The notes: generated from the sequence alone by a model not told the origin. Positions 7,893-15,713 are shown, counted from the first letter of the stretch. The stretch is DNA of 19,488 nt from an uncultured Agitococcus sp. (GCF_937920075.1 NZ_CALETI010000380.1:1-19488); one strand, 5' to 3'. Numbers and translations are program-made.

Positions 7893-9119
7893 ATGGCAAC
7901 AAAAAAAGCTGACACAATTTTGACCTTTGCTTATGAAGCAACAGATCGACAAGGTAAAAAAATCAAAGGCGAAGTTACCGGTACTAATATTGCTATTGCA
8001 AAAGCCCAGCTGCGAAAACAAGGCATAAATGTTCAAAAAATAAGCAAAAAAACATCTATTTCTTTCGGCACGGGTGGTAAAAAAATTACCCCTTTAGACA
8101 TTGCTATTTTTACTCGTCAGCTAGCTACAATGATGAAAGCAGGTGTACCTTTAGTACAATCCTTTGAAATTGTTGCCGATGGACTAGATAACCCACGTAT
8201 GAAAGAAGTAGTCATGGGCATCAAAGCTGAGGTAGAAGGTGGTGGCAGCTTTGCAGGTGCATTACGTAAATATCCTCTCTATTTTGATGATTTATTTTGT
8301 AGCTTAGTAGACTCTGGTGAACAATCTGGTGCTTTAGAAACCATGCTTGACCGCGTCGCTATTTATAAAGAAAAAAGTGAAGCCCTAAAACAAAAAATCA
8401 AAAAGGCAATGAAATATCCTATCAGTGTGCTTGTGGTTGCCGTTATCGTAACAGCAATATTGTTATTAAAAGTAGTCCCTGTATTCCAAACAATGTTTGA
8501 AGGTTTTGGTGCAGAATTGCCAGCATTTACCATGCTGGTTGTTAATATGTCTAAATGGTTACAAGCCAATTGGTTTTTTGCTTTAATTACTATCCTTGGT
8601 ATCATAGGTGCATTTACTGAAGCTAAAAAGCGTAGTAAAGCTTTTAACAATGCTTTAGATCGTATGGCATTAAAAGCACCTGTGGTGGGAGATTTAGTTT
8701 ATAAATCAACCGTTGCCCGTTTTGCTCGAACCTTAGCCACTACTTTCGCCGCAGGTGTACCGTTAGTTGATGCCTTAGATGCCTGTGCGGGTGCAACAGG
8801 TAATATCGTTTATCAAGATGCCGTTTTAAAAATCAAAGATGAGATATCATCTGGTCAACAACTCGGTTTTTCCATGCGTCAATCTGGTCTATTTCCATCA
8901 ATGGCATTACAAATGGTTGCTATTGGTGAAGAATCTGGTGCTTTAGATGCTATGCTTGACAAAGTCGCCACTCACTTTGAAAACGAAGTTGACAATGCGG
9001 TGGATGGTTTAACTAGTATGATGGAGCCTATGATCATGGCATTTTTAGGTGTAGTTATTGGTGGCTTAGTTATCGCGATGTATCTGCCAATTTTCCAAAT
9101 GGGCTCCGTGGTAGGTTAA
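7893..9119 (+). CDS. pilC: Type IV pilus inner-membrane platform protein PilC
   Basis: PilC is the inner-membrane core protein that couples PilB motion to pilin addition. The 408 residues contain two T2SF domains at about 74-197 and 276-398. The internal duplication is plain: GEQSGALETMLDRVA at 142-156 recurs as GEESGALDAMLDKVA at 345-359. Hydrophobic segments lie at about 176-195, 226-242 and 378-398, which fits the three-helix topology of the family. The N-terminal 70 residues are basic and soluble. The start is the ATG at 7893 with ACGGA just upstream. Its stop is three bases before the pilD start, which indicates co-transcription and perhaps translational coupling. Confidence 0.97.
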   Translation: MATKKADTILTFAYEATDRQGKKIKGEVTGTNIAIAKAQLRKQGINVQKISKKTSISFGTGGKKITPLDIAIFTRQLATMMKAGVPLVQSFEIVADGLDNPRMKEVVMGIKAEVEGGGSFAGALRKYPLYFDDLFCSLVDSGEQSGALETMLDRVAIYKEKSEALKQKIKKAMKYPISVLVVAVIVTAILLLKVVPVFQTMFEGFGAELPAFTMLVVNMSKWLQANWFFALITILGIIGAFTEAKKRSKAFNNALDRMALKAPVVGDLVYKSTVARFARTLATTFAAGVPLVDALDACAGATGNIVYQDAVLKIKDEISSGQQLGFSMRQSGLFPSMALQMVAIGEESGALDAMLDKVATHFENEVDNAVDGLTSMMEPMIMAFLGVVIGGLVIAMYLPIFQMGSVVG

Positions 9120-9122
9120 GTT

Positions 9123-9980
9123 ATGCTAGACCTCCTCAATTACTCCCCTGTCTTAGGGGGAGTAATTATTTTTATATTAGGTATCTGTATTGGTAGCTTT
9201 TTAAATGTTGTCATTTATCGCCTACCTGTCATGATGGAACGAGGTTGGCATAATGAATGCTGTGCATTGAATAACCAACCTCCTAAATTTACTGATAAAT
9301 TTAATCTTTCTACTCCTGCTTCACGTTGTCCTAAATGTGGTCATAAAATTCGTGCATGGGAAAATATTCCTTTAATTAGTTGGCTTTTACTGCTTCGTGG
9401 CAAATGTAGCAATTGCCACAGCCCCATTTCAATACGTTATCCATTGGTTGAATTAGCAACAGGCTTATTATCTGTATTAGTCTTTATACGCTTTGGTGCA
9501 AGTCTTCAAATGTGTACAGCACTCGTCTTTACATGGGTATTAATCGCTCTCACTATGATTGATTTTGATACTCAATTGCTACCTGATGATTTAACCTTTC
9601 CTCTGTTATGGCTTGGCTTATTAGTTAACCTTAATTCAACATGGATAAGTTTAGACAAAGCCGTTTTAGGTGCTGTGTTTGGTTATTTATCGTTATGGAG
9701 TGTCTACTGGTTATTTAAGTTAGTAACAGGTAAAGAAGGCATGGGCTATGGTGATTTTAAACTTTTGGCTGCTTTAGGTGCGTGGTTGGGGCCAAGTCAA
9801 TTACCACTTATTATCTTATTATCTTCATGTGTTGGTGCAGTCATTGGTGGGGTGTATATGGCTATCCGTAAAGAAAGCGCGCCATTTGCATTTGGCCCTT
9901 ATTTGGCAATTGCTGGTTGGTTTGCCATGTTTGGTGGTACAGAAATTATTGACTGGTATTTGGGTACGTGGAAACACTAA
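9123..9980 (+). CDS. pilD: Prepilin peptidase / N-methyltransferase PilD
   Basis: This is an aspartic membrane protease (family A24) that cleaves the leader of type IV prepilins and methylates the new N-terminus. The cytoplasmic N-terminal domain carries the zinc-binding pairs C69xxC72 and C95xxC98, typical of the bifunctional enzyme. The catalytic aspartates are D147 in the IDFDTQLLPD block and D211 in the GYGD motif. Most of the rest is hydrophobic, fitting about eight membrane helices. Length (285) is normal. It serves PilA-type pilins, which are not encoded here, and possibly type II secretion pseudopilins. Its stop codon directly abuts the coaE start. Confidence 0.97.
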   Translation: MLDLLNYSPVLGGVIIFILGICIGSFLNVVIYRLPVMMERGWHNECCALNNQPPKFTDKFNLSTPASRCPKCGHKIRAWENIPLISWLLLLRGKCSNCHSPISIRYPLVELATGLLSVLVFIRFGASLQMCTALVFTWVLIALTMIDFDTQLLPDDLTFPLLWLGLLVNLNSTWISLDKAVLGAVFGYLSLWSVYWLFKLVTGKEGMGYGDFKLLAALGAWLGPSQLPLIILLSSCVGAVIGGVYMAIRKESAPFAFGPYLAIAGWFAMFGGTEIIDWYLGTWKH

Positions 9981-10580
9981 ATGTATATAGTCGGACTGAC
10001 GGGTGGTATTGGCAGTGGCAAAACTGCAGCTAGCGATTATTTAGCACTAAGCTACGATATAGAAGTAGTTGATGCAGATATTGTTGCCCGTGAAATTGTG
10101 ATGCAAGGACAACCAGCCTTACAAGCTATTGCAGATCACTTTGGCCATCATATTCTATTAGAAGATGGTTCATTAAATCGTGCTGCATTACGGCAAATCG
10201 TTTTTGCTAATTCTCAACAACGTAAAATACTTGAGTCAATCACTCATCCTGCAATTCGTGCCGCCATTCAACACAAATTAAGCATTAGTACATCTCCTTA
10301 TACTTTATTAGTTTCACCATTACTCTTTGAAAGTGGTCAATATCAATTCGCCCATCGCAATCTGGTAATTGATGTCAGTGAAGAATTACAATGGCAACGT
10401 GCTTCAACACGTGACAATGTTTCTGCTGAACAAATTAAACAAATTATGGCAGCACAACTTTGTCGTGAAGAACGTTTGAAACGTGCTGATGATATTGTCA
10501 TCAATAATGGCGATTTGGCTTATTTGCATTTGCAATTAGATGAGTTACATCAGAAATACTTACAATTGTCAGTCGTATAA
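9981..10580 (+). CDS. coaE: Dephospho-CoA kinase
   Basis: CoaE phosphorylates dephospho-CoA on the ribose 3'-hydroxyl, the last step of coenzyme A synthesis, in the cytoplasm. The P-loop GLTGGIGSGKT is at residues 5-15, followed by VVDADIVARE (29-38), and further on the PLLFE motif of the CoA-binding region. The 199 residues are the usual length. The ATG follows the pilD stop without a gap, so translation is probably coupled. Placement after pilD and before yacG is the common gammaproteobacterial arrangement. Confidence 0.96.
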   Translation: MYIVGLTGGIGSGKTAASDYLALSYDIEVVDADIVAREIVMQGQPALQAIADHFGHHILLEDGSLNRAALRQIVFANSQQRKILESITHPAIRAAIQHKLSISTSPYTLLVSPLLFESGQYQFAHRNLVIDVSEELQWQRASTRDNVSAEQIKQIMAAQLCREERLKRADDIVINNGDLAYLHLQLDELHQKYLQLSVV

Positions 10581-10583
10581 ATC

Positions 10584-10775
10584 ATGTCCACTACTCCCTC
10601 CACCCCCTTAATGTTAGCTTGTCGCCAATGTCAAAAACAGACTACATGGCACAATAATCCAAATCGCCCTTTTTGTAGTGATCGGTGTAAATTAATTGAT
10701 TTAGGATCATGGGCAAGTGAAAGTTATAGCATTCCCCTTGAGTCAATGCCCCTTTCGGAGCATGACCACGAATAA
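10584..10775 (+). CDS. yacG: Zinc-finger DNA gyrase inhibitor YacG
   Basis: A 63-residue protein with the YacG zinc ribbon: C13xxC16 and C31xxxC35, followed by the family signature DLGSWASESYSIP. In E. coli the protein binds GyrB and blocks DNA binding by gyrase. The N-terminus has a few extra Ser/Thr/Pro residues and the tail is acidic, as is usual. It starts three bases after the coaE stop and closes the pil-linked operon. It converges on the DUF4403 gene with only 15 bases between; no terminator hairpin is visible there. Confidence 0.95.
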   Translation: MSTTPSTPLMLACRQCQKQTTWHNNPNRPFCSDRCKLIDLGSWASESYSIPLESMPLSEHDHE

Positions 10776-10790
10776 CAAAATAGCACCTAA

Positions 10791-12191
10791 TTATTGACTA
10801 ATATCTAAGCCCAATTTCCCATCAATCACCACAAACGCTTTAATATCATTTTGTGTAAAAAACACACCTTGAGGACGAATGTTGGCTAATTGTGCTTTTA
10901 ATGTAGCACCATAACCTAAATTTTGACGATAATCCTTAAAATCATTTAAGACATTGGCTAAATCTTTATCAAAATCAACTCGTGCTTTTTCGGCAATTAA
11001 GTTCTTAAATGTACCATGCAGCATCCAATTTGCTGATTTAGCTAACAAACTACTGGTTGCCAGCTCAAACTCAATATCCTCTAAGCGTAACTCATTTTGC
11101 ATCACATCCAATGTTAATCTGCCCAATAAAAATATCTCAGCATTAATGGGTTGTTGCAAACGCAAACCTAAAACAGCTTTTTCTCCACTGCCATATAACT
11201 GCAAGCTATTTATTAATACTTGCTTGCCTCCAGCATCAAAGGGTTTATTGGCCAATTTTTCGTTGAGCAAGCGATTCGCTGTATCTAAACCAATATCACC
11301 ACGCAATGCCAAATAAAAACCATCACCATTTGCTACCAGACGTTGTGGTTGAGGCATAGGTGGCAAAGTAATTTTAGGCTTTTCACCAGTGATAATCTGT
11401 GGACGTGCGGTTAAGCTCAAACTGGTCTTCACATAACGCCCAGTCCCAATAATATCGGTTAGACCAATTTTTTCGGGCTGTAATAATAACCAAACATCTT
11501 TTTCTAGTTGTTTAGGTTCGTTGACTTGTGGCCATGTTTTAACCAGCATATTTTTAAAACTAACTTGCTTTAAGGCATTATTAATTTGTTCATTCACAAT
11601 TCCTTGCACTTTGTCGCGTACCAAAGGTAAATTAGCCATTTTTTCAACATTAAACTTAAAGGCAGTAATGTTACAGGGTTTTAACCATTTAAGTTGCCAC
11701 TGCCCTGCCTGCACCGCCAAATCGCCCGTTGCTGTCCAATATAACTTTCCTGGTAAGGTAAATTCAATTTTGGGTAAATCTTCACCAATACCACAACTAA
11801 TCCCCCCCATACTCAAAAAGCCAGCACGCGTTTTGGTTTCAATCGCGAAGTCCAATTGCGCAGTTGCAGTAAAATCTTGACCTGTTACCCCTAGCCGTAA
11901 ATCACGCATATACACGGTATGACTAATATCTGATTCCATCGGTAAAGGTGTATTAGCAATCGTCAAAACTTGAGTCACTTTACCCACTGACAAAGGTTTA
12001 GGCATAGCTTTTAATGCTTCTGCTCGTACCGTTTCTAAATCAATCGTAATTGGCAAATTAATGACCGAATTGGGTACTGTGGGCAAAATTACAGGATTTG
12101 GGTTATTCGGGGGGGCAACTAAGGGTTGTGGCGTTTGACAAGCGGTCAATATCCACGATAAAGACACAATCACACCAAGACGATGCAACAT
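10791..12191 (-). CDS. DUF4403 family lipoprotein
   Basis: A 466-residue lipoprotein of unknown function. The signal peptide ends in the lipobox LTAC with Cys18; Gln at +2 would favour the outer membrane. A Pro/Asn-rich linker (19-45) leads to the segment SVINLPITIDLETVRAEALK, which is typical of the DUF4403 family, and the rest is a long series of amphipathic strands with few cysteines. AGGAGT precedes the ATG closely. An inverted repeat TTATGA-ATG-TCATAA at 12221-12235, about 30 bases upstream of the start, could be an operator. It is divergent from the GGDEF gene and convergent with yacG; nothing in the context reveals a task. Confidence 0.85.
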   Translation of the reverse strand: MLHRLGVIVSLSWILTACQTPQPLVAPPNNPNPVILPTVPNSVINLPITIDLETVRAEALKAMPKPLSVGKVTQVLTIANTPLPMESDISHTVYMRDLRLGVTGQDFTATAQLDFAIETKTRAGFLSMGGISCGIGEDLPKIEFTLPGKLYWTATGDLAVQAGQWQLKWLKPCNITAFKFNVEKMANLPLVRDKVQGIVNEQINNALKQVSFKNMLVKTWPQVNEPKQLEKDVWLLLQPEKIGLTDIIGTGRYVKTSLSLTARPQIITGEKPKITLPPMPQPQRLVANGDGFYLALRGDIGLDTANRLLNEKLANKPFDAGGKQVLINSLQLYGSGEKAVLGLRLQQPINAEIFLLGRLTLDVMQNELRLEDIEFELATSSLLAKSANWMLHGTFKNLIAEKARVDFDKDLANVLNDFKDYRQNLGYGATLKAQLANIRPQGVFFTQNDIKAFVVIDGKLGLDISQ

Positions 12192-12503
12192 TTTTTACTC
12201 CTAGAGAGTCAACAACTAACTTATGAATGTCATAAAGCTTAAGAAATTGTTTAAAAATTCTACTTTTTATTTGTCAAACAATCATTCTTAATCTACACTT
12301 TTTGCGACGCAGTTTAGCGCATATAAAAAACATTAGCGCGCGTATAGCATAAGTCCAAAGCTCATCATTCTGACACACTTATACGCCTTAGTTTAAAACT
12401 ACGTCAGACAAAACTGTGTATCTTTTTTTATTGTCTACGCTAAGATTGTCCTTGAAATGTAGGTTTTCAGACAATTTGGCAGTTTGCTCGCTAGGGATAT
12501 ATT
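12192..12503. other. Divergent intergenic region with repeated short motifs
   Basis: No gene is visible in these 312 bases. They hold the inverted repeat TTATGA/TCATAA (12221-12235), two direct copies of TTAGCGC at 12314-12320 and 12333-12339 (19 bases apart, about two helix turns) and a perfect 7-bp inverted repeat ATTGTCT/AGACAAT (12430-12436 with 12469-12475). More TTGTC or GACAA units occur in between. No strong sigma-70 promoter pair was found. Confidence 0.45.
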
Positions 12504-13745
12504 ATGGAACACTTTGTAGAGCTAAAGCGTAAACTTGCGCTTACTTTAAGTCTTGCCATTGCTTTTTCATTACTGGTCGCTTTTGTGATCAACTACAGTG
12601 TCTCAAAAGCTTCGGTAAAAGAGTCTTTAATCAAAAATCAATTGCCTTTAACTGCTAGCATGATCGCTACTGACTTACAAAACGAACGATTAGGCTTGAT
12701 TATCAACCCACGTCCTACCGATTATCAAAAACGCTATTTAAATGGCATTGATTATGGTCTTAATAAAGATAAAATTGTGCAAATGCTTGATCTTTATAAA
12801 AAACAATATGGCCATAATGTTTATCTAACCAATGCCAAAGGTGTGATTATTGCCCATAATACAGGTAGTAATATTGACGGCCAAATTAATCTAACTGACT
12901 CCCCACAATTACAAGCAATCTTTAATGGTCTTGATCCTAAAAAAGATGGCTCTTATGAATATGGATTTAACGGCGAAAACTTTTTAGTAAATAGTAGTTA
13001 TTTAGAAGATTTAGACTGGTTCTTATTTGTTGATACCAGTGAATATCAAGCAACTGCCAAAATTCGTGAAAGCTTTTATGTCAATATTTTTATTGGCTTG
13101 TTTGCCACAATGGCTATGGTTTGGTTAACCTATGCTGCAATTAATCGATATCAATGGCAAATCAATCAAAAACTCAGTGATATGTCTAGCTCTGATAGCT
13201 TAACAGGCTTAGCTAATCGTTATACCTTTGATATTTTAATTCATCATTTATTAGCCAATGCCAAACGTAATCAACTTCCTGTGTCTGTGGTGATGATTGA
13301 TTTATCCTCACTAAAACAACTCAATCATCATATTCATTTGGATAGCCTATTACAAAAAGCAGGGCAATTTATTAAAACATCTATTAGAGCATCAGATGTT
13401 GGTTGTCGCTGGAGCGAAGACAAATTTTTAGTGACTTTTAACAATTGTGTTCAAGACAAAGCAACGGCAATTGCTGAATCATTACGTGTTAATATCGAAC
13501 ACTTATTACACAAAGAGGTCGGCGACAAAGCTCATTTAGTTAGTGTCACGGCAGGTTTAACTGATTACTATCCCAATGATACTGTTGAAACCTTACTTGA
13601 ACGTACAGAGCGCGCTTTAGTACATGCCCAAAGTCAAGGTAGTAGTAAAATTATGTATGTTCAACCGCCCTATTTTACTCCAACCTATATGACACGTCGC
13701 CTTAATAAACAATTGGATGTTAAGGCTGTACAAATGCAGGCTTAA
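12504..13745 (+). CDS. Membrane GGDEF protein with degenerate active site
   Basis: The 413 residues form a sensor of the Cache-GGDEF type: membrane helix at about 11-31, a periplasmic sensor domain (32-190) with a Cache-like strand region NVYLTNAKGVIIAHN, a second helix at 192-212, then a GGDEF domain from DSLTGLANRY (231-240) to the end. Active diguanylate cyclases make cyclic di-GMP from GTP. Here the signature reads RWSEDKF (302-308), so both glycines and the catalytic glutamate are changed, and the second metal Asp is Ser268 (MIDLSS). Catalysis is therefore unlikely. The inhibitory-site motif RxxD is kept (RASD, 295-298), which suggests a cyclic di-GMP-binding receptor. A TAGGGA site precedes the ATG. 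The end overlaps the convergent TetR gene by 26 bases. Confidence 0.88.
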   Translation: MEHFVELKRKLALTLSLAIAFSLLVAFVINYSVSKASVKESLIKNQLPLTASMIATDLQNERLGLIINPRPTDYQKRYLNGIDYGLNKDKIVQMLDLYKKQYGHNVYLTNAKGVIIAHNTGSNIDGQINLTDSPQLQAIFNGLDPKKDGSYEYGFNGENFLVNSSYLEDLDWFLFVDTSEYQATAKIRESFYVNIFIGLFATMAMVWLTYAAINRYQWQINQKLSDMSSSDSLTGLANRYTFDILIHHLLANAKRNQLPVSVVMIDLSSLKQLNHHIHLDSLLQKAGQFIKTSIRASDVGCRWSEDKFLVTFNNCVQDKATAIAESLRVNIEHLLHKEVGDKAHLVSVTAGLTDYYPNDTVETLLERTERALVHAQSQGSSKIMYVQPPYFTPTYMTRRLNKQLDVKAVQMQA

Positions 13746-14364
13746 TACTCTGTAAAATTTGTTGAGCCAATGTGTCAGCATAGCACATTGGCTCAATATC
13801 TTGATGTGCATAAACCTTTGCAAAATTACCCTCTAACCATAATGTCGCAAAACCATGTACAGTACTCCAAGCCAACATACTTCTTAATAGAATAGTTTCT
13901 TTATTTGCCTCAGGCATTAACGCTTGCACCACATCAATAAGCACCTGAAAGCAAGCATCACTCGCCTCCTTTAATTCATCAACATTTTTATCCAAAGATT
14001 CACAACGAAAAATCAAACTAAATGCACTAGGTCTTTGTAAAGCAAAACGTATGTATGCCAATCCTACAGCTTGTAACTTTGCATAATTATCTGCACCAGC
14101 TTGTTGCACATGTTCTTCTACACAAGCCGTTAAATCACGAAAAATACTTGCAGCATAGGCAGATAATAAACCCGCCCTATCCTTAAAATGATGTGCAGGC
14201 GCAGCATGCGAAACACCTGCACGTCTGGCACAAGAACGTAAGGTAAATGCTTCCAATCCCTCTTCTTCAATAATTTCATCTGCCGCTTTTAATAATGCTC
14301 TTGCTAAATCACCATGATGATAAGGCGGTCTAGGTTGATGAACTAAAGAACAATGCGTCTTCAT
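13720..14364 (-). CDS. TetR/AcrR family transcriptional regulator with WHG domain
   Basis: A 214-residue one-component regulator. The N-terminal DNA-binding domain spans about 16-68, with the helix-turn-helix around TLRSCARRAGVSHAAPAHHF (41-60). The C-terminal ligand domain carries the WHG signature (W166xxxHG, then LW), typical of TetR proteins with the WHG-type sensor domain. AAGG precedes the ATG. Its last 26 bases overlap the end of the GGDEF gene on the other strand. No target gene lies next to it: upstream is a long gene-free region. An 8-bp inverted repeat (AAAATATT/AATATTTT, 14404-14426) and a 12-bp palindrome (14440-14451) just upstream may be operators for autoregulation. The ligand is unknown. 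Confidence 0.9.
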   Translation of the reverse strand: MKTHCSLVHQPRPPYHHGDLARALLKAADEIIEEEGLEAFTLRSCARRAGVSHAAPAHHFKDRAGLLSAYAASIFRDLTACVEEHVQQAGADNYAKLQAVGLAYIRFALQRPSAFSLIFRCESLDKNVDELKEASDACFQVLIDVVQALMPEANKETILLRSMLAWSTVHGFATLWLEGNFAKVYAHQDIEPMCYADTLAQQILQSIKPAFVQP

Positions 14365-14403
14365 AACTTACCTTAAAAATAAAAATCAATTTAACCAACT
14401 AGA

Positions 14404-14451
14404 AAAATATTCTATATAAATATTTTACAACACGCCAAGACGATTAATCGT
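14404..14451. promoter_or_regulatory. Candidate TetR operators: inverted repeat and 12-bp palindrome
   Basis: AAAATATT (14404-14411) and AATATTTT (14419-14426) form an inverted repeat with a 7-base spacer, 40 bases before the TetR start. ACGATTAATCGT (14440-14451) is a perfect 12-bp palindrome. Both are of a size typical for TetR binding sites, but in AT-rich DNA such repeats also arise by chance. Confidence 0.3.
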
Positions 14452-14904
14452 TAAATATTATTAAATAATCCTAACACAAATAAATGAGATATATTTGTAG
14501 CTAACTCAGTTTATAACAAACATAATCGTTATTGCTTTAAACTTTCACAAATTAAATTTATTAATCATGATTAGGAATTACATAGCTATTGGTATTTTTA
14601 TTGACATATCAACCGTGTTTAATGATTTTATGTTCGAAGATCAGACGTATGAAAAAAACACCCTGCTCTCAAATTACTAACGTTTTTCTAATTCATGATT
14701 TTGTTGAAAAATTGTCATATTAATTTTAATGCCTAGACAATGACTGTATTTAATTTAAAAAACAGGATTTTTCTGACTATTAGACATAAATTATAACGAT
14801 TATAAGTACTTTTTTTGACTTTTTAACCCAATAGAAAATGCACCTTTGTTATATTTATTGTACAATAACAACGCGCTGCCATATTTATTTATAAAAAACG
14901 TAGA

Positions 14905-15180
14905 TGGATTGCACATTACTAACTAAATATTTTGTTATTCACTCACAAGTTATTTAGTTAGCACATCCAGTCATGGCAACGCCCTCATTAAGTGTATTGG
15001 TATAAATCAATCATTTATAGGAACTGTATGTTATTAATGTGATATCTACGAGGACACACAAACACGAAGTTTGTTATCTCTCGTCGCAAGGTTGGAAAAA
15101 CGCGATAAGGCCATGAACGGCAAGGTGTTTTGATACTCAATCAAAACGTAATGCTAGGTTATTTTGATTGGTGGCCTATC
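14905..15180. other. Series of four hairpins, possible structured RNA or DNA element
   Basis: Hairpin 1: CTAACTAAATA/TATTTAGTTAG (14919-14929 with 14951-14961), flanked by TGGAT/ATCCA (14905-14909, 14965-14969). Hairpin 2: TATAAAT/ATTTATA (15001-15019, loop CAATC). Hairpin 3: ACAAAC/GTTTGT (15058-15074, loop ACGAA) inside ACGAG/CTCGT (15048-15052, 15080-15084). Hairpin 4: GATAAGGCCA/TGGCCTATC (15104-15113, 15172-15180, one bulge) enclosing GTTTTGAT/ATCAAAAC (15127-15147, loop ACTCA). The three short loops are all five bases. I recognise no known RNA family. Strand and transcription are unknown. Confidence 0.45.
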
Positions 15181-15200
15181 AATTTTATTGATATTTCCCA

Positions 15201-15209
15201 TGATATAAT
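15201..15209 (+). promoter_or_regulatory. Extended -10 promoter for the AP2 gene
   Basis: TGATATAAT is a perfect extended -10 element (TG, one base, TATAAT at 15204-15209). No good -35 is seen, as is common for extended -10 promoters. The transcript would start around 15216 with a leader of about 25 bases, downstream of the hairpin series. Confidence 0.5.
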
Positions 15210-15240
15210 TAACCCTTTTCTCAGTTCGTGAGTAATTGTT

Positions 15241-15642
15241 ATGGGTATTTGTCGTATTGATCAACCCTCAAAAAGCAACTTTGGTTATTATGTGCGCATT
15301 AGATGGCGTGGCGTGATTTATGCAAAGTTTTTCTCTGACAAAAAACATGGTGGCCCAGAAAAGGCTTGGGAAGCCGCAGAAGCTTATTTTCATGAGCTAG
15401 ATGCTAAACTTCCACCTGATAGTAAAGTAGGCAAATTAACGTCGCGTAATACCAGTGGTGTTGTCGGTGTTAGTCGCGCTGAGGGGCTAAAACGCGGTGT
15501 TCCGTATGCACATTGGCAAGCTTGGTGGACAGCAGGTGGCAAAACCAAAACTGCTTGTTTTTCTATTCGCAAGTATGGCGAAGAAGAGGCCAAACAAAAA
15601 GCGATTGCAGCACGCAAAAAAATGGGAGGAAGATTATTTTAA
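15241..15642 (+). CDS. Stand-alone protein with two AP2-like DNA-binding repeats
   Basis: A basic 133-residue protein. The second half, from SGVVGVSR (about 71-78) through AHWQAWW, ACFSIRKYGEEEAK and AIAARKKM, has the pattern of the AP2 DNA-binding domain: three strands that read DNA, then a helix. The first half repeats the layout more loosely (GYYVRIRWRG, YAKFFSD, then a helix rich in Ala/Glu), so it is probably a tandem AP2 protein. AP2 domains are known from plant transcription factors and from bacterial and phage homing endonucleases; no HNH nuclease motif is present here. The ribosome binding site is weak (GTGAG about 9 bases upstream). It stands alone, with a promoter of its own and next to a hairpin-rich stretch. 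Its role, as a regulator or a remnant of a mobile element, is unknown. Confidence 0.8.
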   Translation: MGICRIDQPSKSNFGYYVRIRWRGVIYAKFFSDKKHGGPEKAWEAAEAYFHELDAKLPPDSKVGKLTSRNTSGVVGVSRAEGLKRGVPYAHWQAWWTAGGKTKTACFSIRKYGEEEAKQKAIAARKKMGGRLF

Positions 15643-15687
15643 AGAAAACCCACCCGCTGCTTAATTAAAGTAGCACTTTTGTGATAC

Positions 15688-15713
15688 GGGGTTGTTGGAT
15701 TTATCCAACCCCC
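15688..15713. terminator. GC-rich hairpin between convergent AP2 and metallo-hydrolase genes
   Basis: GGGG-TT-GTTGGA (15688-15699) pairs with TCCAAC-CCCC (15704-15713) with a two-base bulge and a four-base loop. It lies 45 bases after the AP2 stop and 7 bases after the metallo-hydrolase stop. There is no T-tract, so it may be a transcription barrier rather than a classic terminator. Confidence 0.5.

Larger units (their letters stand above)
14365..15240. other. 876-base gene-free AT-rich region with dense palindromes
   Basis: No convincing reading frame is seen on either strand; the longest ATG frame noticed is about 24 codons without a good ribosome binding site. Besides the TetR-proximal repeats it holds two perfect palindromes, TAATCATGATTA (14562-14573) and TTATTGTACAATAA (14855-14868). 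Its right third has four hairpins in a row (14905-15180). The last part holds an extended -10 promoter for the AP2 gene. The stretch 14365-14850 is very AT-rich and otherwise featureless. Confidence 0.6.

Noticed and set aside
14649..14723. Short ATG frame of 24 codons (starts MKKTPCS) in the gene-free region
   Set aside because: Weak ribosome binding site, very short and AT-driven codon content; nothing supports translation.
14905..14969. Hairpin considered as an integron attC site
   Set aside because: The arms contain TAAC and GTTAG, but neither fits the RYYYAAC/GTTRRRY core boxes, and no integrase or cassette is present.
15040..15180. Structured stretch compared with cyclic di-GMP, TPP, T-box, tmRNA and RNase P RNA
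   Set aside because: None of the conserved core sequences I know for these families is present.
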